A stretch of 55,776 bases of DNA from Chloroflexota bacterium (lineage in GTDB: Bacteria > Chloroflexota > Anaerolineae > UBA7937 > B3-Chlor): positions 1 through 55,776 of the forward strand of contig JAUVXJ010000020.1 of NCBI GenBank assembly GCA_030603665.1. The letters are read 5' to 3'. Position 1 is the first letter of the stretch, and the number at the start of each line of letters is the position of its first letter. Below are positions 1 to 7,976 of the stretch, piece by piece. The notes below the pieces were generated by a model. The model had not been told where the DNA came from, did no database searches, and worked only from the letters and a program-made list of their open reading frames with translations. The position numbers and the translations under genes are program-made.

Positions 1-69
1 ATACCGCCTCTTGATCAGTCGCAGATACTTCCTACGTTCGTCTATCGTCATCTTCTCTTTGTTGGGCAT
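1..69 (-). CDS. Transposase N-terminus (partial, runs off the window)
   Basis: On the minus strand an ATG at 69 opens a reading frame that continues to the window edge. Its 23 residues start MPNKEKMTIDERRKYLR and have the charged 'M-T-x-D-E-R-R-K-Y-L' opening I associate with integrase-core (DDE) transposases common in Chloroflexota. A GAGGGGA ribosome-binding-like stretch lies just upstream on that strand. The catalytic domain is outside the window, so the family is only a resemblance. The IS-end repeats at 79-135 lie immediately outside it, as expected for the 5' end of a transposase gene. The frame itself is certain; the identity is moderately so. Confidence 0.5.
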   Translation of the reverse strand, partial: MPNKEKMTIDERRKYLRLIKRRY

Positions 70-78
70 AGTCCCCTC

Positions 79-135
79 AGTAACATTATCATTTGAGTGA
101 ACCATACCACTTCGGTAACATTATACGTGAGTGAA
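79..135. repeat. IS terminal region with two direct repeats
   Basis: Two copies of a GTAACATTAT-x-TGA motif lie 35 bases apart (79-96 and about 110-135). The same pair, in inverted orientation and with a 34-base period, recurs at 55646-55697. Together with the transposase start at 1-69 this looks like the binding-site array at the end of an insertion sequence. The exact IS border, probably between 120 and 150, cannot be fixed without a second complete copy. Confidence 0.6.
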
Positions 136-164
136 TACGCAACGTTTGCGAGGAGGGGATAGCT

Positions 165-1628
165 GTGATAGACTTGGACAGACAGCGGAGAGGTGATTCA
201 GTGCACGTCCTGTTCATCACCAAGGAGATAGACAACGAGCCGCACGGCATTCTGCGCATCTCGGCGGCTCTGAAGGAGGCGGGTCACGAGACGGACATGG
301 TGGTGGCCACCGAAGAGGACCCCGTCGAGGCTGCCCTGCGAGTGAAGCCTGACGTGGTGGCCTACAGCGTCTATACAGGCACGCAGCGATACTATCTTGA
401 GGTCAACCAGCGTATCAGAGATCAGTTGGACGTGTTCTCCATCATGGGGGGACCCCACCCCACTTTCTTCTCCGAGATCATCGAGGAGGAAGGCGTGGAC
501 GGAATCTGCATCGGCGAGGGCGAATACGCCACCGTGGACTTGATGCACGCCCTGGAGAAGGGCGATTCGTTCGAAGGCATACCCAACTGGCACATCAAAG
601 CCAATGGGCGCATTCATCGCAACCCGCTGAGGCCGCTGGTCACAGATCTGGATGAACTGCCTTTTCCGGACAGGGAACTACTCTACAAAGCCCATCCCCT
701 GAGCGGCCAGAGGAAGCTGAAACCTTTCATCACCGGGCGGGGGTGCCCCTACAACTGCTCCTTCTGCTTCAACGAGGCCTATTCTCAGCTGTATGGAGGG
801 AAGGGACGGAGGACTCGGCGCCGCAGTGTGGACAACGTGATTCGGGAATTGAAAGAGGTGAGGGAGAGGTACCCTCTGGCCTTCGTACTATTCCTGGATG
901 ACACCTTCATCATCAACAAGAAGTGGCTCCAGGAACTGGCCGGGCGGTACAAGGACGAGGTGGGGTTGCCCTTCTGGTGCCAGGTGCGCCCCAACCTGGT
1001 CACTGACGAGAGGGCGGCTCTGTTCAAGGACATGGGCTGCGTCAGCGTCAGCTTTGGACTGGAGACGGCCAATGATGAGTTGCGCTACGAGGTCCTCAAC
1101 CGCCACGTGACGCGAGAGCAGATCCTGAAGGCCTGTCGCGTGCTGCGAGAGCATGGCATCAAGTACTCCACCAACAACATGCTGGGACTGCCGACGGGCG
1201 GTCTGGCGACGGATTTGGAGACGCTGGACCTCAACATCGAGTGCCGGGCCGACTACGTGAACGTCTTCCTCTATCAACCATATCCCAAGACGAAGCTGGG
1301 CGAGATGGCTCTGCGGGAAGGGCTGATGACCGGTACCTTCGACGACCTGAGCGGCTCGGTAACCGACGATACCGTCATCAAGTTCAGCAGCAAGATGGAG
1401 ACGCGGCAGATAGAGAATCTGCAGAAGCTGCTGAGCGTCACCGCGGAGTTCCCCTTCCTCAAAGCTCTCGTGGTGCGGTTGATCAAACTACCCCCCAATG
1501 CGCTATTCTGGCTCACCTACAAGGGCTGGAAGGGCTACGCTATCAGCAGGCGGATCTATCCTGTGACGATGACTCTCAAGGAATGGTTTAGCGCTCTTCT
1601 ACAGTTCATGCGCATCAAGACCCAGTAG
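165..1628 (+). CDS. B12-binding-domain radical SAM enzyme
   Basis: 487 residues. Residues about 14-130 form a Rossmann-like B12-binding domain (GGPHPTF near 95-101); the DxHxxG histidine motif is absent, as in many base-off members. The radical SAM core follows, with C194-x3-C198-x2-C201 (GRGCPYNCSFC) for the 4Fe-4S cluster. The GTG start at 165 has GAGGAGGGG just upstream. Class B radical SAM enzymes of this layout methylate or rearrange unactivated carbon or modify lipids; the substrate cannot be told here. It is the first gene of a co-directional run with a secreted repeat protein and three glycosyltransferase-type membrane proteins, so envelope-lipid or glycan modification is a reasonable inference. 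Family assignment is firm, function is not. Confidence 0.85.
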   Translation: MIDLDRQRRGDSVHVLFITKEIDNEPHGILRISAALKEAGHETDMVVATEEDPVEAALRVKPDVVAYSVYTGTQRYYLEVNQRIRDQLDVFSIMGGPHPTFFSEIIEEEGVDGICIGEGEYATVDLMHALEKGDSFEGIPNWHIKANGRIHRNPLRPLVTDLDELPFPDRELLYKAHPLSGQRKLKPFITGRGCPYNCSFCFNEAYSQLYGGKGRRTRRRSVDNVIRELKEVRERYPLAFVLFLDDTFIINKKWLQELAGRYKDEVGLPFWCQVRPNLVTDERAALFKDMGCVSVSFGLETANDELRYEVLNRHVTREQILKACRVLREHGIKYSTNNMLGLPTGGLATDLETLDLNIECRADYVNVFLYQPYPKTKLGEMALREGLMTGTFDDLSGSVTDDTVIKFSSKMETRQIENLQKLLSVTAEFPFLKALVVRLIKLPPNALFWLTYKGWKGYAISRRIYPVTMTLKEWFSALLQFMRIKTQ

Positions 1629-1644
1629 CAGGAGGAGGCCGGCC

Positions 1645-3585
1645 ATGCAACTGATGAGACACGGGAAGGCCAAACTGACCCTCATTCTGTTCGTCGGTGC
1701 ACTGGCTGTGCTGGCCGTGCTGCAGATGCCAGCCACCCCGGTGGACGCTCAGGGCACTGCCACTCTGGTCTGGGAGGGGAGGCTGATCAGCGACATCAGC
1801 GAGCTGAGCCTCGGAGGCACCATCATACGTGTGTCTGTGCAGGGGGTCGCGGGTCTACCTATCGAGGTGTCTTCAGCGCACGGAGGGTGGAGCACGACCC
1901 TGCTCAGCGGCTCCAAGCTTGAGTTGGGCCCCTACGCAGCGGAGTTCTCCGGCTTGATGCCAGGACGGTATATCATCGCTCCTCAGGGTCTGGGCGCCAC
2001 TGTGACCGTGGACGCGGATGGAACCGACATCATCGTGGTGGAGTTCGCGCAGGTCTCCAAGCAGGTCGCACCGACGCCACCGCCGCCGGCTCCCTCTCAG
2101 TGGGAGGCGGAGATCCTCGCGTACACGCCCAACAGAGATCTCGCGGGATCTGTGTTGCGGGTCTCGGTGGTCGGTAAGGTAGGGCTACCGGTGGAGGTGG
2201 CCGCCGCAGCGGGGGGCTGGAGCACCATAGGCTATACGGGCACCAAGCCTGAGTACGGCGATTACGTGGCGGAGTTTGCTGCCCTGCAACACGCCGACTA
2301 CGTCATCAGACCTGAGGGATTGGACACCGAACTTACGCTCTTCCTGGATGGCAAGAGCTTCGTGTTCGTGGAATTCCGGCGCCGAGAGGGCTATACGCCG
2401 CCTGCTACGCCTACCCCGACGACGGCGCCGGCACAGCCGCCCGCAGCACCTTCGACACCCGCTCCGCCAGTTCCTGTGGCGACGACGGTGACCGCAACGC
2501 CGCCGGTAGCGACCGGCACGCCCTCGGCTGCTCCCTCGCCGGCGCCCACGCCAGTCACAGTCTGGACGGGAGAGGTCGTCACCAACACCAGTCTGCAGCA
2601 GTATGCTGGATACCTGTCCACGATTCAGGTCAGTGTGGAAGGTATGAAGGGTCTCCCCGTGGAAGTGAGGGCTGGCGGGTGGGTGGCCACAGCGGTAACC
2701 GGTACCAAAGCTGAGTGCGGCGATTTCTGCCTGGAGTTTGGAGGCCTATCGCCCAGCCTGTACAACATCATCCCCAGGGGCCTGGGAGCCAGCGTGGACG
2801 TCGTCGTGGAGGGTGGAGGACTGGCTCTTGTGAAATTCACTTCAAGGATGGTGGTGCCAGCCGCTCCCGCGCAGACGCCCACGCCGACGCCGGGCCGCGC
2901 GGTGGCCGTTTCTTCCCCTGCCCAAGCTACAACTTCGCCGACTGCGAGTCCGTCGCCTACCGCAACAGCTGCGCCGCAGATGGTCTGGGCGGCCCGGACG
3001 CTCTGGAACACCAGCAGCGGGGCACCCACGGGAGCGTTCTTCTCCGGCATACAGGTATCCGTGCAGGGCCTCAAAGGGCTGCCGGTGGAGATCAAGTCTG
3101 GCGGCTGGAGCGCCTCAGAACTGACTGGGACCAAGCCTAGCTGCGGGGAGTTCTGCCTGGAGTTCGGAGGGCTGTCAGGCAGCGCCTACACCATCATTCC
3201 TCAGGGATTGGGCATCGAGCACGTGGTGTCGGTAGACGGCGAGGGCTTCGCCGTGGTCGAGTTCTACCAGAGGCCTGCACAGCCGAGGCCCGAGGTTTGG
3301 GCGGGTCGAATCGCGGAGCAGCTGAGCGGGAGCGGAACGAGAGGGTACTTCGCGGCTATCCAGGTCACTGTGGAGGGCAAGAAGTGGCTGCCGGTAGAGA
3401 TCAGAGCTGGCGGTTGGAGTGCCTCAGAGCTGACCGGGACCAAGCCTGCATGCGGTGGCTACTGCCTGGAGTTTGGTGGCCTGGCGCCAGGTACCTACGT
3501 GGTCACCCCTCAGGGTCTAGGTGTGAGTGTGACCGTCACCGTCGACGAGGGAGGTTTTGCCGCCGTCGAGTTCTACCTCACCTGA
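1645..3585 (+). CDS. Secreted protein with five tandem beta-type repeats
   Basis: 646 residues. An N-terminal signal segment (about residues 10-30) is followed by five repeats of about 95 residues starting near residues 41, 151, 305, 445 and 550. Each runs W-x-G/A-x ... Q/V-S-V-x-G-x-x-GLPVE ... GGW ... TGTK ... EF-x-G-L ... PQGLG ... VEF. Linkers rich in Pro, Thr and Ala separate repeats 1-4; repeats 4 and 5 nearly abut. Repeats 3-5 carry a C-x3-C pair (for example ACGGYCLEF) missing from repeats 1 and 2, suggesting a disulfide gained in later copies. No enzyme motif is visible; a cell-surface structural or carbohydrate-binding role is inference. It sits 16 bases after the radical SAM gene and overlaps or abuts the next gene, so it is probably co-transcribed. 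I do not recognise the repeat as a named family. Confidence 0.8.
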   Translation: MQLMRHGKAKLTLILFVGALAVLAVLQMPATPVDAQGTATLVWEGRLISDISELSLGGTIIRVSVQGVAGLPIEVSSAHGGWSTTLLSGSKLELGPYAAEFSGLMPGRYIIAPQGLGATVTVDADGTDIIVVEFAQVSKQVAPTPPPPAPSQWEAEILAYTPNRDLAGSVLRVSVVGKVGLPVEVAAAAGGWSTIGYTGTKPEYGDYVAEFAALQHADYVIRPEGLDTELTLFLDGKSFVFVEFRRREGYTPPATPTPTTAPAQPPAAPSTPAPPVPVATTVTATPPVATGTPSAAPSPAPTPVTVWTGEVVTNTSLQQYAGYLSTIQVSVEGMKGLPVEVRAGGWVATAVTGTKAECGDFCLEFGGLSPSLYNIIPRGLGASVDVVVEGGGLALVKFTSRMVVPAAPAQTPTPTPGRAVAVSSPAQATTSPTASPSPTATAAPQMVWAARTLWNTSSGAPTGAFFSGIQVSVQGLKGLPVEIKSGGWSASELTGTKPSCGEFCLEFGGLSGSAYTIIPQGLGIEHVVSVDGEGFAVVEFYQRPAQPRPEVWAGRIAEQLSGSGTRGYFAAIQVTVEGKKWLPVEIRAGGWSASELTGTKPACGGYCLEFGGLAPGTYVVTPQGLGVSVTVTVDEGGFAAVEFYLT

Positions 3586-5470
3586 CCAGGCGGGATGGAG
3601 GTTCGCTATCTCGCGCCGCTTTGTTGCTCTCGCGAAGGCAAGGCCGACTCTATGGATGGGCGCGGCCGTCATTCTCATCTCACTGCTCCTCTACCTACTG
3701 ACCCTCGACGACGGGCTGGAGCCCTGGCAGCTGGGCGGTGGGGACCTGATCACCCATCAATACGCCCAGGCTCAATTGCGGTTCGCCAACGCGCCGGGAT
3801 ACCCCCTGTATACGATCCTGGGGTGGATCTGGTTCCAGGCGGGTAGGGCGGTCCTCTGGCCGTTCTTCAATCCCACAGAGATCCTCTCCCTCTTCTCCAC
3901 GATCTGGGGCCTGACCACCCTGGCTGTGCTCTACGTCCTGCTTCTAGACGCAACGGAGCGGAACTGGCTTGTCTCCGGTCTGGTTACGTTCTTCTACGCC
4001 ACCACGTTCTTCTTCTGGTATTACAGCATCGCCTCAGAGGAGTACACGGCCGCCGTCCTTCACACGGCGTTGATCATCCTCTTCGCCTTTCGATGGGACA
4101 AGAGCAAGGAGGACAAGTACATCCTCTTGCTGGCCCTGATGGTGGGGCTGGCCCTGGCGAATCTGATCACTGTAGTTCTCGCTGCGCCGGCTTTGCTGTT
4201 CTTCATCGTCAAGGGCGAACCTGGCATCGTGAGGCGTGGGCGTCTGGTGGGGAAGTCGGCGGTTCTGGCCTTGCTGCCGCTCCTGAGCTACGGGTACGTA
4301 TACTTGCGCGGCGCTCGGCATCCCGAATGGTGGGGCGAGGGGGAATGGAGCTCTAGCGTGGCCTGGTTCGTCGATTTCTTGACCATTAGGCAGGGGCGCG
4401 GCGAGCTATCGTTCTCCGTTGGCGGATGGGGACCCGAGCCGCTGACGCACGTGTTCCTGGAGTTGACCGTGGTGGGTCTGGTGGCCGCTCTGGTGGGCAT
4501 AGCTTTCCTGGGGCGGCGCCGGGGCGGGCTATTGTATGGCATCATTCTAGGGTACTTACCCTTCATCTATCTCGATCGCTTCGGCAACTGGTTCCAAGTG
4601 GTGATGCCGTTGTACCTCATCGGGGCGCTGGGAATCGGGGTGCTGGCCGATCGAGCCTGGCGCAGGTTCTCTGGTTGGCCCCGGGCGCTCGTGGTCCTTG
4701 GTCTCATGGCTTTGACAATCAACCGTCTGTGGGTTAACTTTCCCGATGCTGACCAGAGGGACAAGCCGGAGGACACCGCGCTGGAAGCGGGCCGGGCGAT
4801 CCTGGCGGATCACCCTCCGGAGGGAGCCATCATCAGCGGCAGCTATGAGGAGAACCTCTCTCTGGACTACGTGACCAAAGTGTGGGGCGAACGGCAGGAC
4901 CTGCGAGTGGTGATCACCGATGATCTCCTGGAGTTGTGGGCTGGGGGAGAGGAGAACCTGTTCCTGACGAGGGACTCGGCGGGATTCGTGTTGTCACAAC
5001 TAGGTGGGACGCTCTCTCTGTCGTCGGGGGGGCTAAGGTTGGTGGAGGTCAGGCAAAGGCCAGGCAGCGAAGCTCCCGAGATGGACGAAAGGGTGAACGC
5101 CGCCCTAGGGGATGGGTTGGTTCTGCTGGGGTACGACCACTTCCCTTCCCTGGAGGGGTTGCATCTAGCTCTCTACTGGCAGGCGGCAGAGGTGCCGGGG
5201 GTGGACTATGCAGTTTCCGTGCGCCCCACTGCGAACGGAGAGCTGCTATTCCACGAAGGGCAGCTGGTCCAGGAGGACCACGCTCACCCCGTGTGGGGCT
5301 ACTATCCCATGTCCCGCTGGATGCCAGAGGAGGTGGTACGGGATGATTACCTGGCCTCAGTTCCGCCTGGGCTGGAGTATGATGGAGCCGCAATAGTGGT
5401 CTACCAGATCACGGAAGATGGTTTCGAAGACCTGGGGACGGTAGCTCTGAACCTTGGAGCCTCTCAATGA
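3557..5470 (+). CDS. GT-C type membrane protein, DUF2723/PMT-like
   Basis: 637 residues if the TTG at 3557 is used; the only other in-frame start is ATG at 3656 (604 residues), so the N-terminus is uncertain. About ten hydrophobic helices fill residues 35-400. An early loop contains GGGDLITHQYAQ ... NAPGYPLY, the acidic-plus-PGYPLY signature of DUF2723 / protein-O-mannosyltransferase-like GT-C enzymes, which transfer sugars from polyprenyl-phosphate donors on the outer face of the membrane. A soluble C-terminal part (about 500-637) with LLGYDxx ... LALYWQA resembles the C-terminal beta-sandwich of the next two proteins. The gene overlaps the repeat protein if the TTG is used. Acceptor unknown; glycosylation of a surface protein or lipid is likely. 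Confidence 0.75.
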   Translation: MPPSSSTSPDQAGWRFAISRRFVALAKARPTLWMGAAVILISLLLYLLTLDDGLEPWQLGGGDLITHQYAQAQLRFANAPGYPLYTILGWIWFQAGRAVLWPFFNPTEILSLFSTIWGLTTLAVLYVLLLDATERNWLVSGLVTFFYATTFFFWYYSIASEEYTAAVLHTALIILFAFRWDKSKEDKYILLLALMVGLALANLITVVLAAPALLFFIVKGEPGIVRRGRLVGKSAVLALLPLLSYGYVYLRGARHPEWWGEGEWSSSVAWFVDFLTIRQGRGELSFSVGGWGPEPLTHVFLELTVVGLVAALVGIAFLGRRRGGLLYGIILGYLPFIYLDRFGNWFQVVMPLYLIGALGIGVLADRAWRRFSGWPRALVVLGLMALTINRLWVNFPDADQRDKPEDTALEAGRAILADHPPEGAIISGSYEENLSLDYVTKVWGERQDLRVVITDDLLELWAGGEENLFLTRDSAGFVLSQLGGTLSLSSGGLRLVEVRQRPGSEAPEMDERVNAALGDGLVLLGYDHFPSLEGLHLALYWQAAEVPGVDYAVSVRPTANGELLFHEGQLVQEDHAHPVWGYYPMSRWMPEEVVRDDYLASVPPGLEYDGAAIVVYQITEDGFEDLGTVALNLGASQ

Positions 5471-5499
5471 TGGGGCGGGCGCGCATGCGTGCCGCACCT

Positions 5500-5646
5500 C
5501 CTTCCACTGGGCTCAGGACAGGCTTTGATACGCTGCTTCGCGAAGTTTCGCAGCTACTGAGGATGCTTTCTGGAGAGCGCGTTGGCATCGAAGCAGAGGC
5601 GAGCGAGTCAAGCATGCTGAGTAGGCCGGAGGCCGTATCGAAGGAT
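5500..5646. repeat. Inverted pair of REP-like hairpin elements
   Basis: The spacer between two glycosyltransferase genes holds two head-to-head copies of a hairpin element. The reverse copy has GATACG (5527-5532), a GC-rich stem and CTACTGAG (5554-5561). The forward copy has CTGAGTAG (5617-5624), GGCCGGAGGCC and CGTATCGAAGGA (5634-5645). Before the reverse copy lies CCACTGGGCTCAGGACAGG, the DNA behind the 'LSPVEG' peptides that such dispersed repeats produce when translated. Another forward copy lies at 40233-40261. Short open frames across this spacer are therefore unlikely to be genes. The pair may act in transcript stability or as a remnant of REP-type mobilisation. Confidence 0.7.
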
Positions 5647-5699
5647 GTGGGCGCGCAAGGTCGAAGGCCTTTGGGGCTCGACCAGGTCGTGGATTACGA

Positions 5700-7976
5700 G
5701 TGTCATTGAGCATGCTTGGAAGCAGGAGATTCGATCTCAACTACCTATGGGTGGTTCTGCTGGCCGTGCCGGCAGTAATACCCCTCTTTCAGAGCGGGTA
5801 TCTGGACTCCCACGACGGACTGTTCCACCTCTACCGTCTGGCGGCGCTGGACGATGCCTTTAAGGCGGGGGTCTTCTATACCCGCTTGTTCCCCGATTTC
5901 GCCTTTGGCTATGGCCACGCGGTACTCAACTACTACAGCCCCCTGACCTACTTCGTGGCGCAGGCCTTCCACATGCTGGGGGCAGGGTACATCCTCTCCA
6001 TCAAGCTCACCTTCGCCGCCGGCATCTTGCTCAGTGCACTGTTCATGTACCTGTACGCCAGGGAGGTTGTGGGACGCTTCCCTGGGTTGGTGGCGGCGGC
6101 GGTCTACACCTACTTCCCCTACCACCTGGCCGACACTCACCTCCGCGGCGCCCTGGCTGAGGCCTTCGCATTCGTCTTCTTGCCCCTGTGTCTGTGGGCC
6201 ATGCACAAGCTGATGACCGGGGGCAGGGCTCGATACATCATTCTGTTGAGCCTGAGCTTCGCCGGACTGATCGTCACCCATAACCTGACGGCCCTCATCT
6301 TCACGCCGGTGTTGCTGGGGTACATGGTCCTGCTCTGGATCCTCACGCGGCGCAGCAGGGCATTGCTGCTGGCGTTGGTGTCTTTGGCCGTCGGCGTTCT
6401 GCTGGACACCTTCTACTGGCTGCCTGTTCTCACGGAGACGCGCTACGTGGGTCTGGCGGCCAACATCGGCTCGCCAGGATATCAGAGACACCTGGCGTCC
6501 TTGCCTGACTTCATCTCCACCTCGCCGTTATTCCGATATCTCCCCGATCTGGGGGGAGGCTTCGACAACCCCTTCTACCCTTTGGGTCTGATCTATGCGC
6601 TTCTGATGCTGGCGGGGGTGGCTTTGCTGGTGTGGCTGGTCGTGCGACCCGCTTCAGAGCGGCCCGACTCACGGACAAGACGGTGGCTCTTGGCCTTCTT
6701 CCTCGCGGTGACCGCCGGTTCCATCTTCATGATGCTCACCTGGTCTCTGCCCTTGTGGAGGCTGGCCCAGCCGTTGCTGGCCTCTCTCCAGTACCCCTGG
6801 CGGTTCATGGCCGTGACCTCGCTGGGTGTGGCCATGGTGACGGGGTTCCTGTTCACCCTGGGAGAGGGCCAGGCGGAGGATGCCGGACGATGGCGGACCT
6901 GGCTGCGGTATGGGTTGGGAGCGGGCTTGCTGGTCATTCTGATGGTCCATGGCCTGGCCGACCTGCCTACGGAGATGCTGCCTCTGGAGGATGGGCAGGT
7001 CACGGTGCAGAGGATGTGGGAGGAGGACTTCGCCGCGCGGCAGATAGGGGCCACCTGGACCGCGGAGTACGTCCCCATATGGGTGGAGGCCGACCGCTCG
7101 GTGGTGGCTCTGCCGCCACCGGACCTGGTGCCCTTTGAACCCAGGGACCTCGCGCCTGAGGAGATACCGCAGGTGGAGCTGGGCAGGCAGGGGTTCCTCT
7201 CCTCGGAGATGGTGGTGACCTCCCCCAGGGAGCACACGCTGCGTTTCCACACCTTCTACTTCCCCGGCTGGAAGGCGTACCTGGATGGCCTGGAGGCGCC
7301 CGCCTATCCTTCGGGAGAGCTGGCCCTGCTCACCGTGGACATCCCCGCGGGAGAGCACCAAGTCCTGGTGCGCTTCGAGGACACCACCCCACGTCTGGTG
7401 GGCAATCTGATATCGCTGCTGACGGCGCTGGGGCTTGTCGCCTTCGCCATCTTCAGGTGGCGGTGGAAGGCGGTGGCAACGGCAGCCATTCTGGGTGTTC
7501 TATTGCTGGGCCTCGTCGGCTGGCACATCCGGCCCTTCAGGTTCAGCTCGCAGCCCCAGCAAGTGGTGGTGAACCTGGAGAATCAGGTGCAGTTGCTGGG
7601 ATACAGCCTGGACAAAGAGGCCTATCGATCTGGCGAAACCGCGCACCTGACGCTGTACTGGCTGGGGTTGCAGGAGATGAGCCAGAACTACAAGGTCTTC
7701 GTCCATTTCATGGATCAGGGGTTGACCACCATGTGGGCGCAGGACGATGGCGACCCCGTGGAGGGTTTCACCCCCACCACGAGGTGGCTCTCAGGAGAGA
7801 TAGTGGCCGATGACCACGCCTTGTACATCCCTCCTGAGGCGCCCCCGGGCACCTACAAGCTGTTCGCCGGGATGTACGAGTGGGAGACGGTGCGCAATCT
7901 GACCATCTTGACTCCGGAGGCGGCGTCGCCCAACAACAGGATCCTTCTGGCGGAGGTGGAGGTCGTGGCTCCATGA
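5700..7976 (+). CDS. Large GT-C-like membrane protein (6-PTPS-related type)
   Basis: 758 residues from GTG 5700 (ATG 5712 is an alternative; neither has a strong ribosome-binding site). Residues 15-420 form about ten to twelve membrane helices. The first loop has SGYLDSHDGLFHLYRLAALDD, the acidic D-x-H motif of the 'pyruvoyl-tetrahydropterin-synthase-related' membrane proteins, which are predicted GT-C glycosyltransferases. A periplasmic domain follows, then two helices near 570-615 and a C-terminal beta-sandwich (about 630-758) with LLGYSLDKEAYRSGE ... LYWLG ... VFVHFMD, shared with both neighbouring GTs. The stop overlaps the next start (ATGA at 7973-7976), so the two are translationally coupled. 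Sugar and acceptor are unknown. Confidence 0.75.
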   Translation: MSLSMLGSRRFDLNYLWVVLLAVPAVIPLFQSGYLDSHDGLFHLYRLAALDDAFKAGVFYTRLFPDFAFGYGHAVLNYYSPLTYFVAQAFHMLGAGYILSIKLTFAAGILLSALFMYLYAREVVGRFPGLVAAAVYTYFPYHLADTHLRGALAEAFAFVFLPLCLWAMHKLMTGGRARYIILLSLSFAGLIVTHNLTALIFTPVLLGYMVLLWILTRRSRALLLALVSLAVGVLLDTFYWLPVLTETRYVGLAANIGSPGYQRHLASLPDFISTSPLFRYLPDLGGGFDNPFYPLGLIYALLMLAGVALLVWLVVRPASERPDSRTRRWLLAFFLAVTAGSIFMMLTWSLPLWRLAQPLLASLQYPWRFMAVTSLGVAMVTGFLFTLGEGQAEDAGRWRTWLRYGLGAGLLVILMVHGLADLPTEMLPLEDGQVTVQRMWEEDFAARQIGATWTAEYVPIWVEADRSVVALPPPDLVPFEPRDLAPEEIPQVELGRQGFLSSEMVVTSPREHTLRFHTFYFPGWKAYLDGLEAPAYPSGELALLTVDIPAGEHQVLVRFEDTTPRLVGNLISLLTALGLVAFAIFRWRWKAVATAAILGVLLLGLVGWHIRPFRFSSQPQQVVVNLENQVQLLGYSLDKEAYRSGETAHLTLYWLGLQEMSQNYKVFVHFMDQGLTTMWAQDDGDPVEGFTPTTRWLSGEIVADDHALYIPPEAPPGTYKLFAGMYEWETVRNLTILTPEAASPNNRILLAEVEVVAP

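Noticed and set aside
5467..5709. Short open frames in the spacer between two GT genes
   Set aside because: The spacer is a REP-like inverted pair; the frames owe their length to repeat sequence (LSPVEG-type peptide) and lack ribosome-binding sites.
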